From Bacteroidales bacterium (GTDB taxonomy: Bacteria; Bacteroidota; Bacteroidia; Bacteroidales; Bacteroidaceae): a DNA stretch of 23,919 nt. The stretch spans positions 1-23,919 of the forward strand of contig SFFY01000040.1 of assembly GCA_004556745.1 (NCBI GenBank). Reading direction: 5' to 3'. Position 1 is the first letter of the stretch, and the number at the start of each line of letters is the position of its first letter. Of this stretch, positions 1-5,869 are shown in pieces. Position numbers and translations under genes: made by a program. The notes beneath the pieces are model-generated. The model was not told the origin of the DNA, did no database searches, and worked only from the letters and a program-made list of their open reading frames with translations.

Positions 1-365
1 TGGAGCGGCCTATCGGCAACGGGCCGATTGACTACGCGCAGCTGTATGCGCAGGCGGTGGCGGAAATCCAGGCGGGGGAACCGACGTTTTTCTCAAAAGA
101 GGAAGAGGCGGAGATTGAGGCGCACAACAAGTCGTTCTACCGGGAGTCGCCGCTGGCCGACGCTTACCACAAATCGTTCGCCACAGGGGGCGGTCAGCAG
201 GAGTGGCTGTCGGCCAACGAGATTTTTGAAATCCTCAAACGTGAGTCGCCGAAGGCGTTGCAGGGCGTGACGATTGCGCGGCTCGGCAAGCAGCTCCGGC
301 TGCTGGGTGTGGCGAAAAGGCACACGGTGCAGGGCAACCTGTACGGGGTGTGCCGGCGCGAGTGA
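1..365 (+). CDS. VapE/VirE-type primase-helicase-like protein with DUF3874-like C-terminus (partial, 5' end missing)
   Basis: The reading frame is open from the left edge (codons in frame from position 3) to TGA at 363-365, so only about 120 C-terminal residues are present. The stretch beginning ERPIGNGPIDY and the later EWLSANEIFEILK...ITIARLGKQL-like segment (here GVTIARLGKQLRLLG) resemble the winged-helix-like end of Bacteroidales proteins annotated as VapE, VirE or DUF3874. These couple a primase-like N-terminal region to a P-loop ATPase and are common in accessory or prophage-derived regions. The catalytic domains lie outside the window, so the assignment rests on the tail alone. It is the only plus-strand gene left of 23.2 kb, facing the recA cluster convergently, which fits an accessory insertion boundary. 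The family call is from memory of related tails and is moderately secure. Confidence 0.6.
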   Translation, partial: ERPIGNGPIDYAQLYAQAVAEIQAGEPTFFSKEEEAEIEAHNKSFYRESPLADAYHKSFATGGGQQEWLSANEIFEILKRESPKALQGVTIARLGKQLRLLGVAKRHTVQGNLYGVCRRE

Positions 366-476
366 TGAAGGGTTGTGAAGGGTTGGGCCGTAAAACCGTT
401 CAGCCACAATCGACTAATTTATAGCAGGTTGCGGGAAAGAATGAATAGTTGAAAGGTTTTTCGGGGAAATTTTTTG

Positions 477-512
477 CGTATAGACATGTGTTGGGCCTAT
501 ACGTTCTTTTTT
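477..512 (+). terminator. Possible terminator after the VapE-like gene
   Basis: CGTATAG at 477-483 pairs with CTATACG at 497-503, and the second arm is followed by TTCTTTTTTT on the plus strand. The 7 bp stem is AT-rich and the loop is 13 nt, so this is a weak intrinsic terminator candidate. Its position about 110 nt after the VapE-like stop codon fits that role. Confidence 0.35.
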
Positions 513-515
513 TAC

Positions 516-715
516 GACAACTTAAACAACTTTTGACAACTTATTTCGTGATTTTCGGCTGCGCTACCGTTTTTATGTGACGACAACAGGGACAACTTCT
601 GACAACTTTCAGTTGTCTTTCAGCATGCGAGGTGGGCGTATAAAATACGCCCCGTTGTCTATGTTGTCGTCATATTAAGCGCAAATTGTCAGACTCGGAG
701 TTGTCTTTTGTTGTC
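516..715. repeat. Cluster of ten GACAAC/GTTGTC hexamers with mirrored arrangement
   Basis: GACAAC begins at 516, 535, 582, 591 and 601. Its reverse complement GTTGTC begins at 612, 654, 663, 700 and 710. All copies of one orientation lie on the left and all of the other on the right, with 9-10 bp spacings on both sides. A hexamer would be expected far less than once per orientation in 200 bp. The layout suggests multiple protein-binding sites, such as iterons or repressor operators, next to a primase-like gene, but no function is demonstrated. Confidence 0.5.
634..652. repeat. Short hairpin inside the GACAAC/GTTGTC cluster
   Basis: GGGCGTAT at 634-641 and ATACGCCC at 645-652 are perfect 8 bp arms around an AAA loop. 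The hairpin sits near the middle of the hexamer cluster. No T-tract follows on either strand, so it is not an obvious terminator. Confidence 0.5.
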
Positions 716-738
716 TATGTTGTTGTAAAAATCAATCG

Positions 739-818
739 TTCATATAAATGCACCTTTGGCGGCGGCTCGGCATAGCCCAAGTGAACTTGGTCTCTGCGCT
801 CGCCTTGCACAAACGTTC
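739..818. repeat. 80 bp dispersed repeat, copy 1
   Basis: The 80 bases starting TTCATATAAATGCACC and ending GCACAAACGTTC recur without a mismatch at 11840-11919. The core contains CCAAGT-GA-ACTTGG, extended by imperfect pairing of CATAG with CTCTG, so either strand can fold into a hairpin. This copy lies about 95 bp beyond the recA terminator. The sequence abruptly stops matching on both sides, so it behaves as a discrete element. Read on the minus strand it resembles the pdxB leader hairpin at 11325-11382 (both contain GTGCAAG..CGAG..GC and GCCGAGC). Confidence 0.9.
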
Positions 819-912
819 ATATCTCCGCAGACAAGTGTAATTTTTCGTATTAGATATGTGTTGCTTTTAAGCGCAATACTGTACAGCAAGGAAAAATACG
901 GCATAATAAAAG

Positions 913-953
913 CAAGTCAGGACACGGGTGAGAATATTCCCTGTCCTGACTTG
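913..953 (-). terminator. recA intrinsic terminator
   Basis: AAGTCAGGACA at 914-924 pairs perfectly with TGTCCTGACTT at 942-952, extended by a C-G pair at 913/953. On the minus strand the stem is followed by GCTTTTATTAT. It begins 25 nt past the recA stop codon and is a good rho-independent terminator for the recA transcript. Confidence 0.85.
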
Positions 954-977
954 TGTTGCTTTATTTTGCAAAAAAGA

Positions 978-1994
978 TTAGGCGTTTTCCTTCTTCAGTG
1001 CTTCGGCAATCTGATTTTCTATTTCCTCGCTGAGCTCGGGGTTGTCCTTGATGATTTTCTTCACGGCATCACGTCCCTGGCCGAGGCGGCTGTCGCCATA
1101 ACTGAACCATGAGCCGCTCTTTTTGATGATGCCGTACTGTACGCCGAGGTCTACCACCTCGCCGGCTTTGGAGATGCCCTCGCCGAAGGTGATTTCAAAC
1201 TCTGCCTTACGGAACGGGGGCGCCACCTTGTTTTTCACCACCTTGACGCGCACTTGGTTGCCGATGGGCGTGTCGCCGTCTTTGAGCGTGGTGACACGGC
1301 GTATGTCGAGGCGCACGCTCGAATAGAATTTCAGGGCGTTACCGCCGGTGGTGGTTTCGGGGTTGCCGAACATCACGCCAATTTTCTCGCGCAACTGGTT
1401 TATGAAGATGCAACAGGTGTTGGTCTTGCTGATGGTGGCCGTGAGCTTGCGCAGGGCTTGGCTCATAAGGCGGGCTTGCAAGCCCACGCGGTTGTCGCCC
1501 ATGTCGCCTTCTATCTCGGCCTTGGGGGTGAGGGCTGCCACGGAGTCGACGATGAGGATGTCGATAGCGGAGGAGCGGATGAGCTGGTCGGCTATTTCGA
1601 GTGCCTGCTCGCCGTTGTCGGGCTGGGAGATGATGAGTTCATTGACATTCACACCGAGTTTTTCGGCATAGAAGCGGTCGAAGGCGTGCTCTGCATCGAT
1701 GAAGGCTGCCACGCCGCCGGCTTTCTGTGCCTCGGCTATGGCATGAATGGCAAGGGTGGTCTTACCTGAGGATTCGGGACCGTAAATCTCGATGATGCGG
1801 CCGCGCGGATAGCCGCCCACGCCGAGCGCGGCGTTGAGGGCAAGGCTGCCTGTGGGAATGATGTCGACGTTTTCGATGCCGATGTCGCCCATTTTCATTA
1901 CGGAACCTTTACCAAAATCTTTTTCGATTTTGGCCATGGCGGCTTGGAGGGCTTTGAGTTTCTCGGCCGCTGTGGGATTAGTGTTTTCGTCCAT
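978..1994 (-). CDS. recA: Recombinase RecA
   Basis: This 338-residue protein is a complete RecA. It forms ATP-dependent filaments on single-stranded DNA, promotes strand exchange and drives recombinational repair, acting in the cytoplasm. The Walker A motif GPESSGKT is at residues 72-79, the Walker B segment DILIVDS at about 145-151, and the DNA-binding loop region with NQLREKIGVMFGNPETTTGG at about 199-218. The length is normal for the family and the start MDENTNP fits. It lies 70 bp downstream of bcp on the same strand, a gene pair seen in other Bacteroidales, and ends at a clear intrinsic terminator. The upstream gap carries two AGTAAA(A)CGAGTT repeats rather than an evident promoter, so read-through from bcp is likely. 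No LexA-type operator was recognised. Confidence 0.98.
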   Translation of the reverse strand: MDENTNPTAAEKLKALQAAMAKIEKDFGKGSVMKMGDIGIENVDIIPTGSLALNAALGVGGYPRGRIIEIYGPESSGKTTLAIHAIAEAQKAGGVAAFIDAEHAFDRFYAEKLGVNVNELIISQPDNGEQALEIADQLIRSSAIDILIVDSVAALTPKAEIEGDMGDNRVGLQARLMSQALRKLTATISKTNTCCIFINQLREKIGVMFGNPETTTGGNALKFYSSVRLDIRRVTTLKDGDTPIGNQVRVKVVKNKVAPPFRKAEFEITFGEGISKAGEVVDLGVQYGIIKKSGSWFSYGDSRLGQGRDAVKKIIKDNPELSEEIENQIAEALKKENA

Positions 1995-2009
1995 ATTGTT
2001 TTATGATTT

Positions 2010-2038
2010 AGTAAACGAGTTGATAAGTAAAACGAGTT
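2010..2038. repeat. AGTAAACGAGTT leader repeats upstream of recA
   Basis: AGTAAACGAGTT at 2010-2021 and AGTAAAACGAGTT at 2026-2038 lie 16-44 nt upstream of the recA start. The same motif occurs in front of bcp, ompA, the 13860 lipoprotein gene, GH57 and rbfA. Confidence 0.75.
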
Positions 2039-2064
2039 GGGGCAATGCCCAATGGAGGGACTAT

Positions 2065-2514
2065 TTATCCCAAAATCTGAGATGCGTGGTTTTTCGTATC
2101 TATTTCTTTCGGGGCAAAGATGCGCTCTATGCGCCCTTCTTCATCGATGATAAAGGTTGTGCGGAATGTGCCCATGTAGGTGCGGCCGCACATTTTCTTC
2201 TCTCCCCACACACCGAACGCCTCAACCCATTTCTTTTCGGTGTCGGCAATGAGGTGGAAGGGAAGGCTTTGCTTGGCAATGAAGTTGCGGTGAGAGCGTT
2301 CGGAATCCACGCTCACGCCTAAAACCTCATATCCGCGTGCTATCAGTGCTTCATAACTGTCGCGCAGGCTGCAAGCCTCTGCGGTGCAGCCGGGCGTGCT
2401 GTCTTTGGGGTAGAAATAGAGTGCGAGTTTCTTGCCTTTGAAATCGCTTAAATTTACTTCGCGTCCGTTTTCGTCTGTGCCTGTGAGCTGGGGCACCATG
2501 TCTCCGATATTCAT
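2065..2514 (-). CDS. bcp: Thiol peroxidase (peroxiredoxin, BCP/PrxQ type)
   Basis: This 149-residue cytoplasmic peroxiredoxin reduces hydrogen peroxide and organic hydroperoxides using thioredoxin. The motif DSTPGCTAEAC places the peroxidatic cysteine at residue 43 and the resolving cysteine at 48, five residues later, as in the atypical two-cysteine BCP/PrxQ class. The segment FRTTFIIDEEGRI matches the end of the AhpC/TSA fold. An upstream in-frame extension of 30 residues is possible, but it would translate repeat-rich leader DNA. The ATG at 2512-2514 (MNIGDMVPQL) matches the usual family start and length. It precedes recA on the same strand and the two may share a transcript. A candidate promoter lies at 2735-2742. 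Confidence 0.95.
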   Translation of the reverse strand: MNIGDMVPQLTGTDENGREVNLSDFKGKKLALYFYPKDSTPGCTAEACSLRDSYEALIARGYEVLGVSVDSERSHRNFIAKQSLPFHLIADTEKKWVEAFGVWGEKKMCGRTYMGTFRTTFIIDEEGRIERIFAPKEIDTKNHASQILG

Positions 2515-2531
2515 ATTTATTATTATTATAT

Positions 2532-2554
2532 AGTAAACAAGTAAACGAGTAAAC
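2532..2554. repeat. AGTAAAC(A/G)AG tandem leader repeats upstream of bcp
   Basis: Three overlapping units, AGTAAACA, AGTAAACG and AGTAAAC, run head to tail 18 nt upstream of the bcp start. Related fragments recur at 2611-2619 and 2700-2710 in the same intergenic space. Confidence 0.7.
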
Positions 2555-2600
2555 CACGGTGGGCGGGCTGTAAGCCCAACGATTTCGTTAAGCCAAATGA

Positions 2601-2627
2601 GCAAAGTCGAGTTTACTCGAACTTTGC
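2601..2627. repeat. Inverted repeat in the bcp upstream region
   Basis: GCAAAGTCGAGT at 2601-2612 pairs with ACTCGAACTTTGC at 2615-2627, leaving one bulged base and a TT loop. The inner arm is the CGAGT/ACTCG part of the dispersed leader repeat. It would form a stable hairpin in the bcp 5' untranslated region if transcription starts near 2730. Confidence 0.6.
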
Positions 2628-2645
2628 CATGGCGAGAAATCGCAC

Positions 2646-2698
2646 TTTTAAGAATTGTTTTAAGAATTGTTGCACCCAGCCCAGGGCAACACCCTGGG
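2646..2698. repeat. Tandem 12-mer and CCCAGGG hairpin upstream of bcp
   Basis: TTTTAAGAATTG occurs twice in exact tandem (2646-2657 and 2658-2669). Just beyond, CCCAGGG at 2680-2686 and CCCTGGG at 2692-2698 form perfect 7 bp arms around CAACA. The function is unknown. The hairpin resembles small palindromic repeats scattered in many bacterial genomes. Confidence 0.5.
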
Positions 2699-2734
2699 AA
2701 CGAGTAAACAAGATGCTTGTTTATTTTTGAAAAG

Positions 2735-2742
2735 CAAACTTA
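2735..2742 (-). promoter_or_regulatory. Candidate -7 promoter element for bcp-recA
   Basis: Read on the minus strand, 2742-2735 is TAAGTTTG, an exact match to the Bacteroides -7 consensus TAnnTTTG. No good -33 TTTG is present at the expected spacing. Initiation here would give bcp a leader of about 220 nt containing the hairpins and AGTAAACGAG repeats. Confidence 0.4.
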
Positions 2743-2790
2743 CATAAAAAACCTCGTATAAACGCTTTTTTGTGGTAAGAAAAAGCAATT

Positions 2791-5610
2791 TTAGAGGGCG
2801 GCGCGAAGGAACTTAGAGGTATAGCCCTTGCCGCTTGCCGCTACTTCTTCGGGCGTGCCGAGTGCCACGGCATCACCTCCGCCGCGCCCGCCCTCAGGCC
2901 CGAGGTCAATGACGTAGTCGGCGCTCTTTATGACATCGAGGTTGTGCTCGATGACCACTATGGTATGCCCTCTGTCGATGAGCGCGCCGAATACGTTGAT
3001 AAGGCGGCGTGTATCGTGGTGGTGCAGGCCGGTGGTGGGTTCGTCGAAGATAAACATCGTGGGCAAGCTGTGTTCCTGTCCCAAATGATAAGCCAGTTTC
3101 ACGCGCTGGCTTTCGCCGCCCGAAAGCGTGGAGCCGGGCTGCCCGAGTTTGATGTAGCCGAGTCCCACGTCTTGGAGCGGGCGCAGGCGGGCGGCTATCT
3201 TTGCCTGTCCATGCGAGGTGAAGAAGTCTATAGCCTGATCAACAGTCATTTCAAGCATGTCGTATATGTTCTTGTCCTCGAATTTCACCTCGAGAACATC
3301 TTTCTTGAAACGCTTGCCGCCACACTCTTCGCAGGGCAGCACGAGGTCGGCCATGAATTGCATCTCCACTTTCACCTGCCCCTCTCCCTTGCACGCCTCA
3401 CAGCGTCCGCCGTCGGTGTTGAAGGAGAAATGCGCGGGCGTGAGGTCCATTTGGCGGGCGAGGGGCTGGGCTGCCATGAGCTTGCGTATCTCATCGTAGG
3501 CCTTGACGTAGGTGACGGGGTTGGAGCGGGAGGATTTGCCAATGGGATTTTGATCTACAAACTCCACGGCTTTTATTTCTTCGAGGTCGCCCGTGAGCCG
3601 GCTGTAAAGTCCGGGGCGTTCGCACGCCTCGTCGAGCGAACGCTTGAGGGCTCGATAAAGGATATCGCGCACAAGCGTGGATTTTCCCGAACCACTCACG
3701 CCTGTAACTACCGTGAGCACGTTGAGCGGAAAGGCTACGCTGATGCCGCGCAGGTTGTTGGCGCACGCCCCTTCCACTGTGATAGATTTGTTCCAAGCGC
3801 GCCGACTGGGCGGAAGGGCGATGGCATCGATGCCTTGCAGCCATTCGAGGGTGTGGGATGCCGCCTCTGCGGAAGGGCGGGCGGCGAGGGCTTCGGCAGC
3901 CGTTCCCTGCCACACCACGCTGCCGCCGTGGCTTCCGGCATCGGGACCGATGTCAATGATATAGTCGGCGGCGCGGATAATTTCTTCGTCGTGCTCCACG
4001 ACTACCACCGTATTGCCGAGGTCGCGCAGTTTCTGCAACACGCCGATGAGCCGCGCCGTGTCGCGTGGGTGAAGACCGATGCTGGGTTCGTCGAGAATAT
4101 AGAGCGACCCTACGAGCGAAGAACCGAGCGAAGTGGAAAGGTTGATGCGCTGGCTCTCGCCGCCCGAGAGGGTGTTGGAACGGCGGTCGAGGGTAAGATA
4201 GCCCAAACCCACATCGCAGAGGAAGCGCAGGCGGCTCTTGATCTCGGTTAGCAGCCGCTCGGCCGTCTTCACTTCGTGGGCGGGCAATTCAAGCGTTTCA
4301 AAAAAATCGAGCAACGCCGTAACAGGCATTATCGTGAGCTGCCCTATACTTTTGCCGCCAATATGCACGTAGTCGGCTGCGGGCTTGAGGCGCGAGCCCC
4401 GGCACGCGGGGCAGAGCGTCTTGCCGCGATAGCGCGCCAGCATCACGCGGTATTGGATTTTGTACTGGTTTTGGCGCAGCATACGGAAGAAGGCATCTAT
4501 GCTCACCTGCTCGTCTTCGGGCAGGCTCTGATCGGCGGCAGAACCGTGCCAAAGCCAGTCTTTCTGTTTTTGCGTCAGCTTGTGGTAAGGCTCGAAAATC
4601 GGGAAACCGCTATCGGCATTGCGGCGAATGAACTCCTTTTTCCATTCGCTCATCTTCTCTCCGCGCCAGCACACCACGGCATCGTCGTAAAGGCTGAGCG
4701 AGGGGTCGGGTACGACCAATTGCTCATCAATGCCTATCACCTGCCCGAAGCCCTCACATTCGGGACAGGCACCGGCGGGGGAATTGAAAGAGAACATGCG
4801 GTCGCTCGGCTCTTCAAAGACTATGCCGTCGGCCTCGAAACGTGTTGAGAAGGTTTGCAGCAGTTTTGTGGGATAGATGCGCAGCAGGCAGGTTCCGCCG
4901 CCTTCGTAGAGAGCCGTTTCCACAGAGTCGGCCAAGCGTGCGGCAAAGTCCCTGCTGTCGTCGGCCACAAGGCGATCGATGAGCAGGTACAGACTGTCGG
5001 GCGCGGCATCGTCGGGCACGTCTTCCATGCGCACTATTTCGCCGCCGATATCCACGCGCGACAAGCCCTGCTGCTGATACACATCGAGTTGCTCGCGCAG
5101 GCTGCGTCCATTTTTAAGTTTGAAAGGGGCAAGCAGCGTGAAGCGCGTGCCGCGCGAAAGGGCCATGGCGGCTGCCACCACATCGCCGGGCGAATGTCGC
5201 CGCACTTCCTGTCCGCTCACTGGCGAGAACGTGTGTCCCACGCGGGCGAAGAGCATACGCAGATAGTCGTAGATTTCTGTGGTTGTGCCCACGGTGGAGC
5301 GCGGATTGCGCCCCGTCACTTTTTGCTCTATGGCTATGGCGGGCGGTAAGCCTTTTATGTAATCGCACTCGGGCTTATTCATTCTGCCGAGGAACTGCCG
5401 GGCGTAAGCCGACAGGCTCTCCACGTAGCGGCGCTGCCCCTCGGCGTAGAGCGTGTCGAAGGCGAGCGAAGACTTGCCCGACCCCGACACACCCGTTATT
5501 ACCACGAACTTATCGCGCGGCAGGCGCACTTCTATGTTCTTCAAATTGTTCACCCGCGCTCCTTTCACGAAGATAGCGTCGGCGGTTTCTGTCTGCTGCT
5601 TCATATACAT
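2791..5610 (-). CDS. uvrA: Excinuclease ABC subunit A (UvrA)
   Basis: This 939-residue ATPase is the damage-recognition subunit of nucleotide excision repair and loads UvrB onto DNA lesions. Two ABC modules are complete. The first has Walker A GVSGSGKS (40-47), signature LSGGESQ (481-487) and Walker B ending DEPS near 507-510. The second has GVSGSGKS (637-644), LSGGESQ (829-835) and DEPTT near 856-860. The C-terminal zinc site has CEAC (737-740) and CEEC (760-763). In the first module CPEC (282-285) and CPAC (400-403) are present, but the CPxC pair that precedes GACPTC in E. coli UvrA is absent, a form I associate with Bacteroidetes UvrA. Length is normal. MKQQ, two codons later, is an alternative start. 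The upstream gap carries a large nested inverted repeat instead of a recognisable promoter. Confidence 0.96.
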   Translation of the reverse strand: MYMKQQTETADAIFVKGARVNNLKNIEVRLPRDKFVVITGVSGSGKSSLAFDTLYAEGQRRYVESLSAYARQFLGRMNKPECDYIKGLPPAIAIEQKVTGRNPRSTVGTTTEIYDYLRMLFARVGHTFSPVSGQEVRRHSPGDVVAAAMALSRGTRFTLLAPFKLKNGRSLREQLDVYQQQGLSRVDIGGEIVRMEDVPDDAAPDSLYLLIDRLVADDSRDFAARLADSVETALYEGGGTCLLRIYPTKLLQTFSTRFEADGIVFEEPSDRMFSFNSPAGACPECEGFGQVIGIDEQLVVPDPSLSLYDDAVVCWRGEKMSEWKKEFIRRNADSGFPIFEPYHKLTQKQKDWLWHGSAADQSLPEDEQVSIDAFFRMLRQNQYKIQYRVMLARYRGKTLCPACRGSRLKPAADYVHIGGKSIGQLTIMPVTALLDFFETLELPAHEVKTAERLLTEIKSRLRFLCDVGLGYLTLDRRSNTLSGGESQRINLSTSLGSSLVGSLYILDEPSIGLHPRDTARLIGVLQKLRDLGNTVVVVEHDEEIIRAADYIIDIGPDAGSHGGSVVWQGTAAEALAARPSAEAASHTLEWLQGIDAIALPPSRRAWNKSITVEGACANNLRGISVAFPLNVLTVVTGVSGSGKSTLVRDILYRALKRSLDEACERPGLYSRLTGDLEEIKAVEFVDQNPIGKSSRSNPVTYVKAYDEIRKLMAAQPLARQMDLTPAHFSFNTDGGRCEACKGEGQVKVEMQFMADLVLPCEECGGKRFKKDVLEVKFEDKNIYDMLEMTVDQAIDFFTSHGQAKIAARLRPLQDVGLGYIKLGQPGSTLSGGESQRVKLAYHLGQEHSLPTMFIFDEPTTGLHHHDTRRLINVFGALIDRGHTIVVIEHNLDVIKSADYVIDLGPEGGRGGGDAVALGTPEEVAASGKGYTSKFLRAAL

Positions 5611-5645
5611 ATGGTGGGGTCTATTAATTCGCTTTGACAGATTTT

Positions 5646-5737
5646 GGATTTATTTTCGAGGATAAATTGTAAGTCGAAGAGGGAGCGTAGCGGGCTACGT
5701 GACCGATAAGACTTACGATTTAGACCGAAAAGAAACC
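5646..5737. repeat. 92 bp nested inverted repeat upstream of uvrA
   Basis: Several arm pairs nest about one centre. TTTTCG (5653-5658) pairs with CGAAAA (5726-5731). TAAATTGTAAGTC (5663-5675) pairs with GACTTACGATTTA (5710-5722), with one G-T wobble. CGTAGC (5686-5691) pairs with GCTACG (5694-5699) at the tip. Flanking GG-TTT and AAA-CC extend the outer stem. The element ends about 36 bp before the uvrA start, so it could be a structured 5' leader or a small transposon-derived repeat (MITE-like). No other copy was seen in this window. Confidence 0.7.
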
Positions 5738-5777
5738 AAAAGATGACAAAACGTCAACCCAAAATTGTAATCATGTT

Positions 5778-5806
5778 TATGGTGGGAATTCATAGAACCC
5801 ACCATA
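5778..5806. repeat. Hairpin between GH84 and uvrA
   Basis: TATGGTGGG at 5778-5786 and CCCACCATA at 5798-5806 are perfect 9 bp arms around an 11 nt loop. It lies six bases from the 36 bp palindrome at 5812-5847. Together they could terminate or stabilise the GH84 transcript on the minus strand, although no T-tract follows. Confidence 0.55.
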
Positions 5807-5811
5807 TATAT

Positions 5812-5847
5812 ATTAGGTCTCACGAGAGATCTCTCGTGAGACCTAAT
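5812..5847. repeat. Perfect 36 bp palindrome downstream of the GH84 gene
   Basis: The 36 bases centred on AGAGATCTCT equal their own reverse complement, with half-site ATTAGGTCTCACGAGAGA. It starts 22 bp past the GH84 stop codon. As RNA it could form an 18 bp stem broken only by the minimal loop. The minus strand continues ATATATATA rather than a T-run, so it is not a classical terminator. It may be a transcript-end stem, a protein-binding palindrome or a repeat element. Confidence 0.85.
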
Positions 5848-5869
5848 GTCTCTGGTAGTTTGAGTACTT

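Larger units (their letters stand above)
366..977. other. Gene-free region between the VapE-like gene and recA
   Basis: No credible coding sequence is visible in these 612 bases. Open frames here run across the 80 bp repeat and the recA terminator and look accidental. The region holds a tandem 10 bp duplication TGAAGGGTTG at 366-385, a hairpin with a T-rich tail at 477-512, ten GACAAC or GTTGTC hexamers at 516-715, a hairpin at 634-652, the first copy of the 80 bp repeat at 739-818, and the recA terminator at 913-953. Each is listed separately. Confidence 0.7.

Noticed and set aside
756..1112. Small plus-strand open frame starting in the 80 bp repeat
   Set aside because: It crosses the repeat, the recA terminator and the end of recA. 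The matching frame in copy 2 differs downstream, so it is not a conserved gene.
2944..4251. Plus-strand open frame (435 codons) opposite uvrA
   Set aside because: It lies antisense to the second ABC module of UvrA and shows no motif of its own.
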